A DNA stretch of 64,000 nt from Shinella sp. XGS7 (GTDB lineage: Bacteria; Pseudomonadota; Gammaproteobacteria; Burkholderiales; Burkholderiaceae_C): the NCBI RefSeq assembly GCF_020535565.1, contig NZ_CP084758.1, positions 1-64,000 of the forward strand, read 5' to 3'. Below the pieces are notes generated by a model that worked only from the letters and a program-made list of their open reading frames with translations, was not told where the DNA came from and ran no database searches. This document shows positions 56,053-64,000 of this stretch, in pieces. The translations under genes were made by a program, and so were the position numbers. Position 1 is the stretch's first letter, and every line of letters starts with the position of its first letter.

Positions 56053-56472
56053 ATGCTGTATCCCATCACGCTCAGCAGTCACCGGCGAATCATCATCGTC
56101 CCGGAAGGCTGGTTCGATCGCATTGGCCGCCTGGACATGGATCGTGCGGAACTGACGCTGGGCATCCCTCGGCTGGGTGAGCAAGGTCTCGCCTGGTTCA
56201 TCCGGGCCGATGGCCTGTTTCATCCTCTGCAATGGCGGGGGCGCGTCCAGCGGGGTCCCGCCCAGTGGCTGGGCTGGTCGCGGCAACGGGAGTGCTACGG
56301 AATTCTGGCGGGGCGCTCGATCACTTGCGGCGAATTGCTTGACCGCATCCGCGATCACGCGGACCAGTTTGCCGAGGCCCCGCACACCCAGGAGCTGCGT
56401 GCCTGCCTCTTGGCGCAGGAGGCCGGCCGGCTTCTCGATCGGGAGCTCATGGCCCGGTACCTGGGCCAGTAA
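56053..56472 (+). CDS. Hypothetical protein of 139 aa
   Basis: The ATG at 56053 follows CCAGAGCC. The protein has an even amino-acid mix, with RRIIIVPEGWFDRIGRLDMD, a Trp-rich centre (PAQWLGWSRQRECYGIL) and a helical end (ACLLAQEAGRLLDRELM). I do not recognise it. The open frame extends far upstream to 55498, but that part is shadow of the previous gene. Confidence 0.6.
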   Translation: MLYPITLSSHRRIIIVPEGWFDRIGRLDMDRAELTLGIPRLGEQGLAWFIRADGLFHPLQWRGRVQRGPAQWLGWSRQRECYGILAGRSITCGELLDRIRDHADQFAEAPHTQELRACLLAQEAGRLLDRELMARYLGQ

Positions 56473-56621
56473 TCTCTGACGGGGCTCCCTGGCCCCCGCG
56501 TACCCTGCCTGTTTTTTCAGCAAAGCGTGCTCAGGCCTTGCAGATCAAGCACTTGGCGCCGCCGTCGCCAGCTTGCCCCCGGACTTGTCCACAGGCGCTG
56601 GGGATGAGCGGCGCCTCAGCC

Positions 56622-57500
56622 TCAAAGGGAGCGCCGCACATGGGCGGCCACCGCCGCCAGGGTGCGATCCAGGGCTTGGCGCAGGGGCTCGAAGCCGGCG
56701 TTGCGCTCGCGGCTGGCCTCGTCCATATAGAGGGGGCGGCGGATCTCGATCTGCAGGCTGTGGCGCCGCTCGGCCGGGCGGCCGATGCGGCCGATCAGGG
56801 CCACGCCCTTGTAGGGATCGTTGCGCGCCACGCTATAGCCCTGCTCGCGCAGCGAGGCCTCGATCAGGTCCAGCAGGACCGGCTCGCAGGTCGTGCCGTC
56901 GCGGTCGCCCAGCACGAAGTCGGCCAGGGGCTCGCTGCGCTGCAGGCCCAGGCGCTCGAAGGCGTTATTGGGCATGGAGTGCAGGTTCAGGTGCCAGACC
57001 GCGCCAAAGCGCGCATGGGCCTGCTCTACCGCCTCGTTCAGGGCCGCGTGGTAGGGGCGCCAGCAGCGATCGATCCGCGCCTGCACCTCGGCCACGGAGA
57101 GCCGGCGCTCATAGATGGGCTGGTCCTTGCCCACCTGGCGCCAGATCAGGCCGTAGCCCAGGCGGGTTTTCTCCCCCGGGGCCAGGGGCTCGGGCCAGGG
57201 GCCGTCCAGCAGCTCCGGGTCCAGATCGCTGAGCTCGCGGTTGGGGTCGATATAGCTGCGCGGAAAGCGCGCGGCCAGCAGGGTGGCGCCGTGGCGCGGC
57301 GCGTCCTGCCAGAGCGCGTCCACATGGGTGTCCTCGCCGGAGCGCAGCGGGGCCAGGGGCAGGCAGCTGCCGAAGTCGGCGGGATAGTCCACGCCGCTGT
57401 GCGGCGAGTCGCAGACCAGGGGCAGCACCTCGCCCTCGGGCAGTTGCAGGCGATAGGCGGCGTGCTCCAGGGGAACCTGGCGGCTTGAAGACATAGACAT
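56622..57500 (-). CDS. N-formylglutamate amidohydrolase family protein
   Basis: 292 aa, cytoplasmic. CDSPHSGVDYP near the start and the paired HLNLHSMPN motif supply the metal ligands of this family, and RSYIDPNRE is its characteristic middle motif. The family hydrolyses N-formylglutamate at the end of one histidine-degradation route, but related enzymes act on other N-formyl amino acids, and no hut genes are adjacent. The neighbouring Bug-type binding protein on the same strand may share a catabolic role. Confidence 0.88.
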   Translation of the reverse strand: MSMSSSRQVPLEHAAYRLQLPEGEVLPLVCDSPHSGVDYPADFGSCLPLAPLRSGEDTHVDALWQDAPRHGATLLAARFPRSYIDPNRELSDLDPELLDGPWPEPLAPGEKTRLGYGLIWRQVGKDQPIYERRLSVAEVQARIDRCWRPYHAALNEAVEQAHARFGAVWHLNLHSMPNNAFERLGLQRSEPLADFVLGDRDGTTCEPVLLDLIEASLREQGYSVARNDPYKGVALIGRIGRPAERRHSLQIEIRRPLYMDEASRERNAGFEPLRQALDRTLAAVAAHVRRSL

Positions 57501-57518
57501 CGTGCTCGGGAACAGGGT

Positions 57519-58493
57519 TCAGTCCAGCTTGATCTGGGCCTTGGTGGCGATGCGCTGGTACTTGTCCAGGGCGGCACGGATCTGGGCGGCGAACTGCTCG
57601 GGGCTGTTGGCCATGGGAATGCCGGCGATGGAGGCGGCCTTCTCCTTGAACTCGGGCGTGGCCATGGCCTTGTGGGCTGCCTCGTGCAGCTTCTTCAGCA
57701 CCGCCGGCGGCGTGCCGGCCGGGGCCACCAGGCCGAACCAGCCGCCCTCGGCCATCTCGGCAAAGCCCAGCTCCTTGTAGGTGGGCACCTCGGGCAGCAC
57801 GCTGGCGCGCTGCGGCGCCAGCACGGCCAGGGCGCGCAGCTTGCCGGCCTTGATGTGCGGCAGGGTGGACGGCAGGTTGTCGGTCATGGCGTTCACCACG
57901 CCGGCCAGCGCGTCGGTGGAGGCCTGGCCCGCGCCCTTGTAGGGGATGTGCAGCAGCTCGATGCCGGCCAGGTCCATGAAGTGCTCGATGTTCACATGCC
58001 CCAGGGAGCCATTGCCCGGCGAGGCGAAGCTGTACTTGCCCGGCGCCGCCTTGGCCAGGGCGATGAATTCCTTCATGGTCTTGGCCGGCACGCTGGGGTG
58101 CACCACGAAGACGCTGGGCACGGCCAGCACATTGGTGATGGGGGCGAAGTCCTTCACCGCGTTGTAGGGCAGCTTGGTGTAAACGGCCGGGTTGGCGCCA
58201 TGGGTGCTTTGCGTGGCCATGCCGATGGTGTAGCCATCGGGCGCGGCCTTGGCCACGGCATCGGTGCCCAGGGTGCCGCCGCCACCGCCGCGGTTCTCGA
58301 TCACCACGGTCTTGCCCAGGAAGGGGCCCATCTTCTCGGCCAGCAGGCGGGCCACCATATCGGTGGAGCCACCGGGGGCGAAGGGCACGATCAGCTTGAC
58401 CGGCTTCTCCGGGTAGTCGGCCAGGACGCTCAGGGGCAGCAGGGCCGCGGCCAGGGCGAGCAGGGAGCGACGGGCAAGAGTCTTGGTGCGCAT
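57519..58493 (-). CDS. Bug-family tripartite tricarboxylate transporter substrate-binding protein
   Basis: 324 aa. The signal peptide is followed by YPEKPVKLIVPFAPGGSTDMVARLL, the hallmark opening of the Bug/TctC family. VIENRGGGGGTLG and HIPYKGAGQA are further landmarks. These periplasmic proteins bind small carboxylates or amino acids; large families occur in Burkholderiales, often without adjacent TctAB membrane genes, as here. It is divergent from the LysR gene, which is likely its regulator. Confidence 0.93.
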   Translation of the reverse strand: MRTKTLARRSLLALAAALLPLSVLADYPEKPVKLIVPFAPGGSTDMVARLLAEKMGPFLGKTVVIENRGGGGGTLGTDAVAKAAPDGYTIGMATQSTHGANPAVYTKLPYNAVKDFAPITNVLAVPSVFVVHPSVPAKTMKEFIALAKAAPGKYSFASPGNGSLGHVNIEHFMDLAGIELLHIPYKGAGQASTDALAGVVNAMTDNLPSTLPHIKAGKLRALAVLAPQRASVLPEVPTYKELGFAEMAEGGWFGLVAPAGTPPAVLKKLHEAAHKAMATPEFKEKAASIAGIPMANSPEQFAAQIRAALDKYQRIATKAQIKLD

Positions 58494-58604
58494 GGGGTTC
58501 GGGTCAGGTGTTGCCGTGGAGCGAGGATTCTGTGCCCCGCTGTCGGCGCATGGATCGACAAATGCTCACGCCGGCATGCGCCATGCTCATAGCAAAATGC
58601 GACC

Positions 58605-59489
58605 ATGCGGATCCGCTCCCCCTCCCTGCACGAGCTGCACGCCTTTGCCGCCACGGCCCGCCTGGGCAGCTTCTCCAAGGCGGCCGAGCTGCTGTGCGTG
58701 ACCCAGGGCGCGGTGAGCCGGGCGGTGGCGCGGCTGGAGGCGCATCTGGGCCAGAGCCTGCTGGTGCGCCTGCCGCGCGGCAATGAGCTCACCAGCGCCG
58801 GGCGCGACTATCTGGAGCTGATCGAGCCGGCCCTGCAGACCCTGGAAGCCGCGGCCGTGGCCCAGCGCGCGCCCGAGGCCACCACCCGGCTGCGCATCTC
58901 GGTGGCGCCCACCCTGGCCACCAAATGGCTGATCCCGCGCCTGCCCGACTGGCAGGCCCTGCACCCGCACATCGCCCTGAGCCTGGCGCCCTACCGGCGC
59001 GAGGAAGACTTCTCCGACGCCAGCGTGGACGCCTGGCTGCGCCCCGGCGAGGGCCAGTGGCCGCCGGGCATCACGGCCGACTACATCGTGGGCCGCGAGA
59101 TCGTGGCCATCTGCCACCCACAGGAGCTGCGCGGCCGCCAGGCCCTGCGCCAGCCGGCCGATCTGCTCAGCCGCCCCCTGCTCTATCACAGCAACTATCC
59201 GGAGAACTGGCGGCTCTGGCTGCTGGCCGCCGGCCTGCCCGAGGCCCAGCCCCGGCCCAGCGCCGACTTCGAGCAGGTGGCCATGCTGGTGCAGGCGGTG
59301 ATGGCCGGTCTGGGCGTGGCCGTGGTGCAGCGCTGCCTGATCGACGAGGAGCTGGCCGCCGGCCGCATTGCCATCCCTTTCGAGCGGCCGGTGCTGCTGG
59401 AGCGCGGCTATATGCTCTGCGCGCGGCGCAGCAGCCAGAGCCAGCGCGCGCTCAATCAGCTGCGCCAGTGGCTGCTGGCCCAGGCCTAG
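58605..59489 (+). CDS. LysR-family transcriptional regulator (GcvA-like)
   Basis: 294 aa. The N-terminal winged helix-turn-helix reads LHAFAATARLGSFSKAAELL then TQGAVSRAVARLE, followed by the periplasmic-binding-like effector domain from about residue 95. The intergenic region shared with the Bug gene (58494-58604) probably holds both promoters and the LysR site. The ligand is unknown. Confidence 0.93.
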   Translation: MRIRSPSLHELHAFAATARLGSFSKAAELLCVTQGAVSRAVARLEAHLGQSLLVRLPRGNELTSAGRDYLELIEPALQTLEAAAVAQRAPEATTRLRISVAPTLATKWLIPRLPDWQALHPHIALSLAPYRREEDFSDASVDAWLRPGEGQWPPGITADYIVGREIVAICHPQELRGRQALRQPADLLSRPLLYHSNYPENWRLWLLAAGLPEAQPRPSADFEQVAMLVQAVMAGLGVAVVQRCLIDEELAAGRIAIPFERPVLLERGYMLCARRSSQSQRALNQLRQWLLAQA

Positions 59490-59493
59490 CCGC

Positions 59494-60447
59494 TCAGTCC
59501 AGGCCGAACAGCGCCGCCCCGTTGCCCCAGGCAATGCGGCGCGCCGCCTCGGGCGGCAGCTCGCCCAGCCAGGCGCGGGCCTCGGCCATCAGGCCCTCGT
59601 AGTACTGCCAGCGGGCATTGACCCAGGTGTCCGAGCCCACCAGAAAGCGCTGCGGCTGCTCGCTCAGCAAGGCCCGCCAGCCCGGGCTGAGCCGCCCGTT
59701 TTCCAGCAGGCCCGGGCGGTAGGACAGCTCGCCCATCAGGCGCGGATGGCGCGCCAGCAGCTCGCGCACCCGCGCCAGCGGCACGCCGCCGATGCCCGTA
59801 TGCGCCCAGATCAGGCGGGCTCGCGGCGCGTGGGCCAGCAGGCGCTCCACGGCCACATCGTCCACATGGGCCAGCACCACCAGATCGCGCTCGGCCGCCA
59901 GCTGCATCAGCTGGCGGGCCACCGGCCCCTCGGCATGGGCGCTGTCATAGAGATGGAACTCGCCCAGGCCGCGGTAGGGGCCGGCCGGCGTGCCGCGCGC
60001 CAGCTCGTCCAGCACCATTTGGTAGATGCTGGCATCGGCAAACCAGCCGCTGTAGTCGGCCCGGTTGCGGTACAGGCGCACAAAGGGGACAAGGCGCACA
60101 CCGGCGGCCGCCGTGGCCTCGCGGGCGCCGGCCAGGCCCAGGGTGCCGGCATTGGGCCGGCTGTTGGCCAGCGCGGCGCGCACCCCGCTGCGCTGCAGGC
60201 GGCCCAGCACATCGGGCAGGGGGTGAGCCTCCTGCGCCTCCTCGTTGTAATGCAGATGGGCATCGAAGAGCGGGCCGGCGTAGGGCGGGGGCATGGGCGC
60301 AGGCGGGAGCGGCTCCGCCGCGCGCACCGCCCCGGATGCCCACATCAAGGCGGCCAGGACCAGCCCGCCCAGTCGCAGGCCGGCACCACTGCGCCCGACG
60401 GTCAAGCGGCCGGGGTCACGCTCCTGGCGCGCCGAGCGTGCGCTCAT
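59494..60447 (-). CDS. Metal-dependent amidohydrolase-like protein, exported
   Basis: 317 aa. The signal-like N-terminus ([18 protein letters not shown]) is preceded by a basic stretch. The TIM-barrel amidohydrolase opening FDAHLHYNE (HxH metal motif) follows, with [15 protein letters not shown] and a late GSDTW as further metal-site candidates. The substrate is unknown. Its start lies inside the end of the RAYT gene (32-bp overlap, same strand), an unusual arrangement. It converges with the LysR gene. Confidence 0.8.
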   Translation of the reverse strand: MSARSARQERDPGRLTVGRSGAGLRLGGLVLAALMWASGAVRAAEPLPPAPMPPPYAGPLFDAHLHYNEEAQEAHPLPDVLGRLQRSGVRAALANSRPNAGTLGLAGAREATAAAGVRLVPFVRLYRNRADYSGWFADASIYQMVLDELARGTPAGPYRGLGEFHLYDSAHAEGPVARQLMQLAAERDLVVLAHVDDVAVERLLAHAPRARLIWAHTGIGGVPLARVRELLARHPRLMGELSYRPGLLENGRLSPGWRALLSEQPQRFLVGSDTWVNARWQYYEGLMAEARAWLGELPPEAARRIAWGNGAALFGLD

Positions 60448-61300
60448 GGCCGGAAATCAGGCGGCTGATGCGCGAGACCGAAAGGCCCAGCTCGCTGGCC
60501 AGGGCCGTCATGGTGAGCCCGCCCTCGGTGTGGGCGCGGTAGAGGGCCTGCTCGCGCGAGGCGCTCTCGCGCAGCCAGTAGGCAAAGGGTCGGGCCTTGC
60601 CCCGGGCGGTGCGGGTCGCGGGCCGCCGCCCGCCTGAACGTCCCGTCACGCCACCCTGCGCCAGCATGCGCTGCGCAAACGCCTCATCGCCCAGAAAGAT
60701 CTGCTGGCGCAGATGCACCCAGATGTCCAGGCCCGGCTCGGCCGCCAGCAGGCGCGCATAGCGCTCGGCGGCGCGGCGCGCATCGGCCGCGCCACGCGGC
60801 TCGCGGCCCAGCACATGGCCGAACAGGCCCTGCACATCCAGCCAGTCCGGCGCCTCGGCCACGCCCACATGGACGCCCAGGCTGTGCCAGGGCCAGTCGA
60901 TGCCGCGGCGCACCAGGCCCAGGCGCTGGGCGCTCAGGTCCACATAGCGGCAGGCGTCCAGCAGCAGCTGCTCCCGGTCCACCAGCACGGCCTTGAAGCG
61001 CCCCTGGAACAGCGGTCCGGTGCCGCCCTGGCGGCGGTTGTAGCTCTGGGTATAGACCCCGTTGATGTGCCGCATCAGGCGCGAGAGATTGGCCTGGCGC
61101 GTGTAGAGCAGCAGCTGGTAATGATCACCGGCGAAGCTGTAGGCCAGCAGCTGCGCGTCAAAGCGGTGCATGGCCTGAGCCAGCACCGCGCGTAGGGTGG
61201 CGCGGTCTTCGTCGTCCACAAAGATGGCCCCACCCTGCGCCCCTTGCGAGGTGACATGGTAGACGGCGCCGGCGAACTCGATGCGTGGGGGTCTGGCCAT
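60416..61300 (-). CDS. REP-associated tyrosine transposase (RAYT, Y1_Tnp-like)
   Basis: 294 aa from the ATG at 61300, preceded by TTGGAG; the open frame reaches 61327. The N-terminal Y1 domain has [10 protein letters not shown], then [12 protein letters not shown], where the usual HUH (His-x-His) is H-Y-Q, then [26 protein letters not shown] and [12 protein letters not shown]-terminal helix-turn-helix ([19 protein letters not shown]) follows. Such domesticated transposases act on REP palindromes such as the one at 47493-47567. The missing second His questions its nickase activity. Confidence 0.88.
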   Translation of the reverse strand: MARPPRIEFAGAVYHVTSQGAQGGAIFVDDEDRATLRAVLAQAMHRFDAQLLAYSFAGDHYQLLLYTRQANLSRLMRHINGVYTQSYNRRQGGTGPLFQGRFKAVLVDREQLLLDACRYVDLSAQRLGLVRRGIDWPWHSLGVHVGVAEAPDWLDVQGLFGHVLGREPRGAADARRAAERYARLLAAEPGLDIWVHLRQQIFLGDEAFAQRMLAQGGVTGRSGGRRPATRTARGKARPFAYWLRESASREQALYRAHTEGGLTMTALASELGLSVSRISRLISGHERTLGAPGA

Positions 61301-61415
61301 GCTCCAACTTAGTTCAGGCCCGCCCACTTGGCAAGGCCTGACCCCGCCGGGCGCGGGGCGTCACGCCCTCTGTTTGAGGTACAAAGACGGCCCACCGACT
61401 GCCAAACCCGCCGCC

Positions 61416-62326
<911 letters not shown>

Positions 62327-62339
<13 letters not shown>

Positions 62340-63214
62340 TAGGGCGGCAGGCGGGCGCCGCAGTCGCGGCAGAAGCGCGCCTCGGGCAGATGGCCCTCGC
62401 TCAGGCACTCGTGGCAGCTGCGGGTGGTGGTGGGGCGGTCGCGGCGCGCGGCCGTCATCTCGGCGGTGACGATGCCCGTGGGCACGGCCAGCACGCCCCA
62501 GCCCAGCAGCATCATGCAGGAGGCGATGGCGCGGCCCAGATCGGTCTTGGGCGTGATGTCCCCGAAGCCCACCGTGGTCATGGTGGAGATGGCCCAGTAG
62601 ATGCTGGTGGGAATGCTGGTGAAGCCATTGCCCGGCCCCTCCACCACATACATCACCGTGCCCATGATCACCACCACCATCAGCACCACGGAGAGAAAGA
62701 CCTGGATCTTGCGCGCACTGGCCCGCAGGGCCTGGGCCAGCAGGGCGTACTCGGCCACATAGGCGCTGAGCTTGAGCACCCGGAACACCCGCAGCAGGCG
62801 CAGCACCCGCACGTCCACCAGGGCATAGAGCTCCGGCACGAAGAGCGCCAGATAGGTGGGCAGCACGGCCAGCAGGTCCACCACGCCGTAGAAGCTGCGG
62901 GCGTACTGCCAGGGGCGGCGCACGCAGACCAGGCGCAGCAGGTACTCCACGGTGAAGACCGCGGTGAGCAGGTATTCCAGGGCGTCAAAGAGCCGGCCGA
63001 AGCGCGCGTCGATGGCCGCCACGCTCTCCAGCATCACCACCAGAATGCTGAACAGCACCAGGGCGATCAGGGCCAGATCGAAGCTTCGGCCGGCCCGGGT
63101 ATCGGCCTCGAAGATGATGGTGTACAGGCGCAGGCGCCAGCCCGAGAGCGGGCGGCCCAGGCGTTCGGCCTCGCTGCTGGCGCGGGCGGGCGTGGCATCG
63201 GTATTCTTGGGCAT
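62327..63214 (-). CDS. Voltage-gated-type ion transporter with C-terminal zinc ribbon
   Basis: 295 aa. Six membrane segments; the S4-like helix has regularly spaced Arg (DVRVLRLLRVFRVLKL) and the selectivity filter is TVGFGD, marking a Kv-type potassium channel. The C-terminus carries CHEC and CRDC pairs, a likely zinc ribbon. That is unusual for this short bacterial channel class. The ATG at 63214 is chosen; the open frame reaches 63544 as shadow. Confidence 0.92.
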
Positions 63215-63262
63215 GACCCGCGCACTGTAGCCGCCACCCCCGCCATCGCCGAGAATCACGCC

Positions 63263-63502
63263 ATGAAAACGCACCAGATCGAGATCCAGAAGTTCAAGGC
63301 CGCCTCCAACACAAGCAACGGCCTGGTGATATTCAAGGTGGATGCCCTGGTTGCCCCGCGACAGACGCCGGAGGGCCTGGAGCCCAGCAGCCTGATCAGC
63401 CTGACCGAGGCCAATGCCCGGGTGCTGATGGCCTTGCTCAAGACCCAGATCGCCGAATTCGACGCCAAGAAACCCAAGAGCCGCCACGGCCGCCACGGCT
63501 GA
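63263..63502 (+). CDS. Small conserved-looking hypothetical protein
   Basis: 79 aa. MKTHQIEIQKFKAASNTSNG opens a compact beta-alpha sequence ending in a Lys/Arg/His-rich tail (KKPKSRHGRHG). I do not recognise it. It starts 49 bp from the divergent channel gene and precedes the UPF0149 gene by 40 bp. Confidence 0.65.
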   Translation: MKTHQIEIQKFKAASNTSNGLVIFKVDALVAPRQTPEGLEPSSLISLTEANARVLMALLKTQIAEFDAKKPKSRHGRHG

Positions 63503-63542
63503 ACCCGCGCCGCCGCCTCCCAGACACTGCACCCGCCCGACC

Positions 63543-64000
63543 ATGGAATACCCGCGCTACAACCCCGCCTCCGACCACCTGCCCCTGTCCGACGACGAGC
63601 TCAATCAGCTGGACGACAGCCTGGCCCGCCTGCCCAGCGACGCAGCCCTGAACATCGAGGCCCTGGACGGCTACCTCAGCGCCCTGCTGCTGAGCCCCCA
63701 GGCCCTGCCCGATCTGCCCGGCGCCGCCTGGCTGCCCACGGTCTGGGGCGGTGACGGCGAAGACGGCGTGGCCCCCTTCGCCAGCGGCAAGCAGCGCAAG
63801 AAGCTGAGCCTGCTGGTGCTGCGCCATCTGCACAGCATTGCCTGGCAGCTGGGCCAGCGCCCCGAGGGCTGGGAGCCCATCTTCAGCGTGGCCGAGCAGG
63901 ACGACGGCGCGGAGCTGGTGGACGCCGAGGATTGGTGCGTCGGCTTCATGCTCGCCGTGGACCTGGCCCCCGAGGCCTGGGCCCCGCTGTTCGAGCGCAC
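63543..64000 (+). CDS. UPF0149/YecA-family protein, truncated by window end
   Basis: 152 codons are visible without a stop. LSDDELNQLDDSLARLP, then NIEALDGYLSALLLSP and WCVGFMLAVDLAPEAWAPLF match the UPF0149 (YgfB/YecA) family. Many members end in a SEC-C zinc motif, which would lie beyond the window. Function is poorly known. Confidence 0.85.
   Translation, partial: MEYPRYNPASDHLPLSDDELNQLDDSLARLPSDAALNIEALDGYLSALLLSPQALPDLPGAAWLPTVWGGDGEDGVAPFASGKQRKKLSLLVLRHLHSIAWQLGQRPEGWEPIFSVAEQDDGAELVDAEDWCVGFMLAVDLAPEAWAPLFER

Overview
The window looks like the chromosome of a high-GC betaproteobacterium of the order Burkholderiales (a Roseateles/Rubrivivax/Comamonadaceae-type organism is my inference). 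The evidence is the right half: CIRCE-controlled groES-groEL, System II cytochrome c maturation (resB-ccsB) behind a diheme cytochrome c4, msrP-msrQ, folB beside a pteridine-reductase-like SDR, ttcA, glmU, a Bug-type solute-binding protein, and strong use of CTG/GTG/GCC codons.

Positions 1 to about 34,890 form a mobile island. A Tn7-like transposition module (tnsA-tnsB-tnsC, 1288-5682) lies at the left and reads rightwards. Two TniQ-family genes separated by an XRE repressor (31919-34855) lie at the right and read leftwards. The right edge carries two 18-bp direct repeats (34851-34888) that end about 10 bp before the groES -35 box. I see no cas genes and no CRISPR array. The left transposon end is not identified and may be outside the window.

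Between these modules lies cargo. (a) A reverse-strand polytopic membrane protein (5705-6919). (b) IS3, IS5 and Dam-methylase remnants. (c) A 16-kb rightward operon (8228-24435) with a putative NlpC/CHAP-like amidase, a membrane protein, a peptidoglycan-binding/lysozyme-like protein, a lipoprotein and two giant unrecognised proteins of 1766 and 2005 aa. (d) A leftward signalling cluster (25178-31353). Its products combine a STAS-like domain, a GHKL ATPase, two phosphoribosyltransferase-like domains and a receiver domain fused to a calcineurin-like phosphoesterase. Its first two reading frames look like one roughly 1550-aa protein split by a frameshift in a G6 run. Blocks (c) and (d) are the best candidates for undescribed systems; (d) has the layout of a two-component-like conflict or defence system.

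From 34,890 onward the region is housekeeping DNA. The main surprise is groEL. Both ends are betaproteobacterial, but residues about 48-438 read like a rhizobial (alphaproteobacterial) GroEL, with matching changes in codon choice. This is either a real gene mosaic or an assembly chimera. msrP also carries a single-base frameshift near its 3' end. The far right holds a RAYT-type transposase, a DUF808 protein, a Kv-type ion channel with a C-terminal zinc ribbon, and a UPF0149 gene cut by the window edge.
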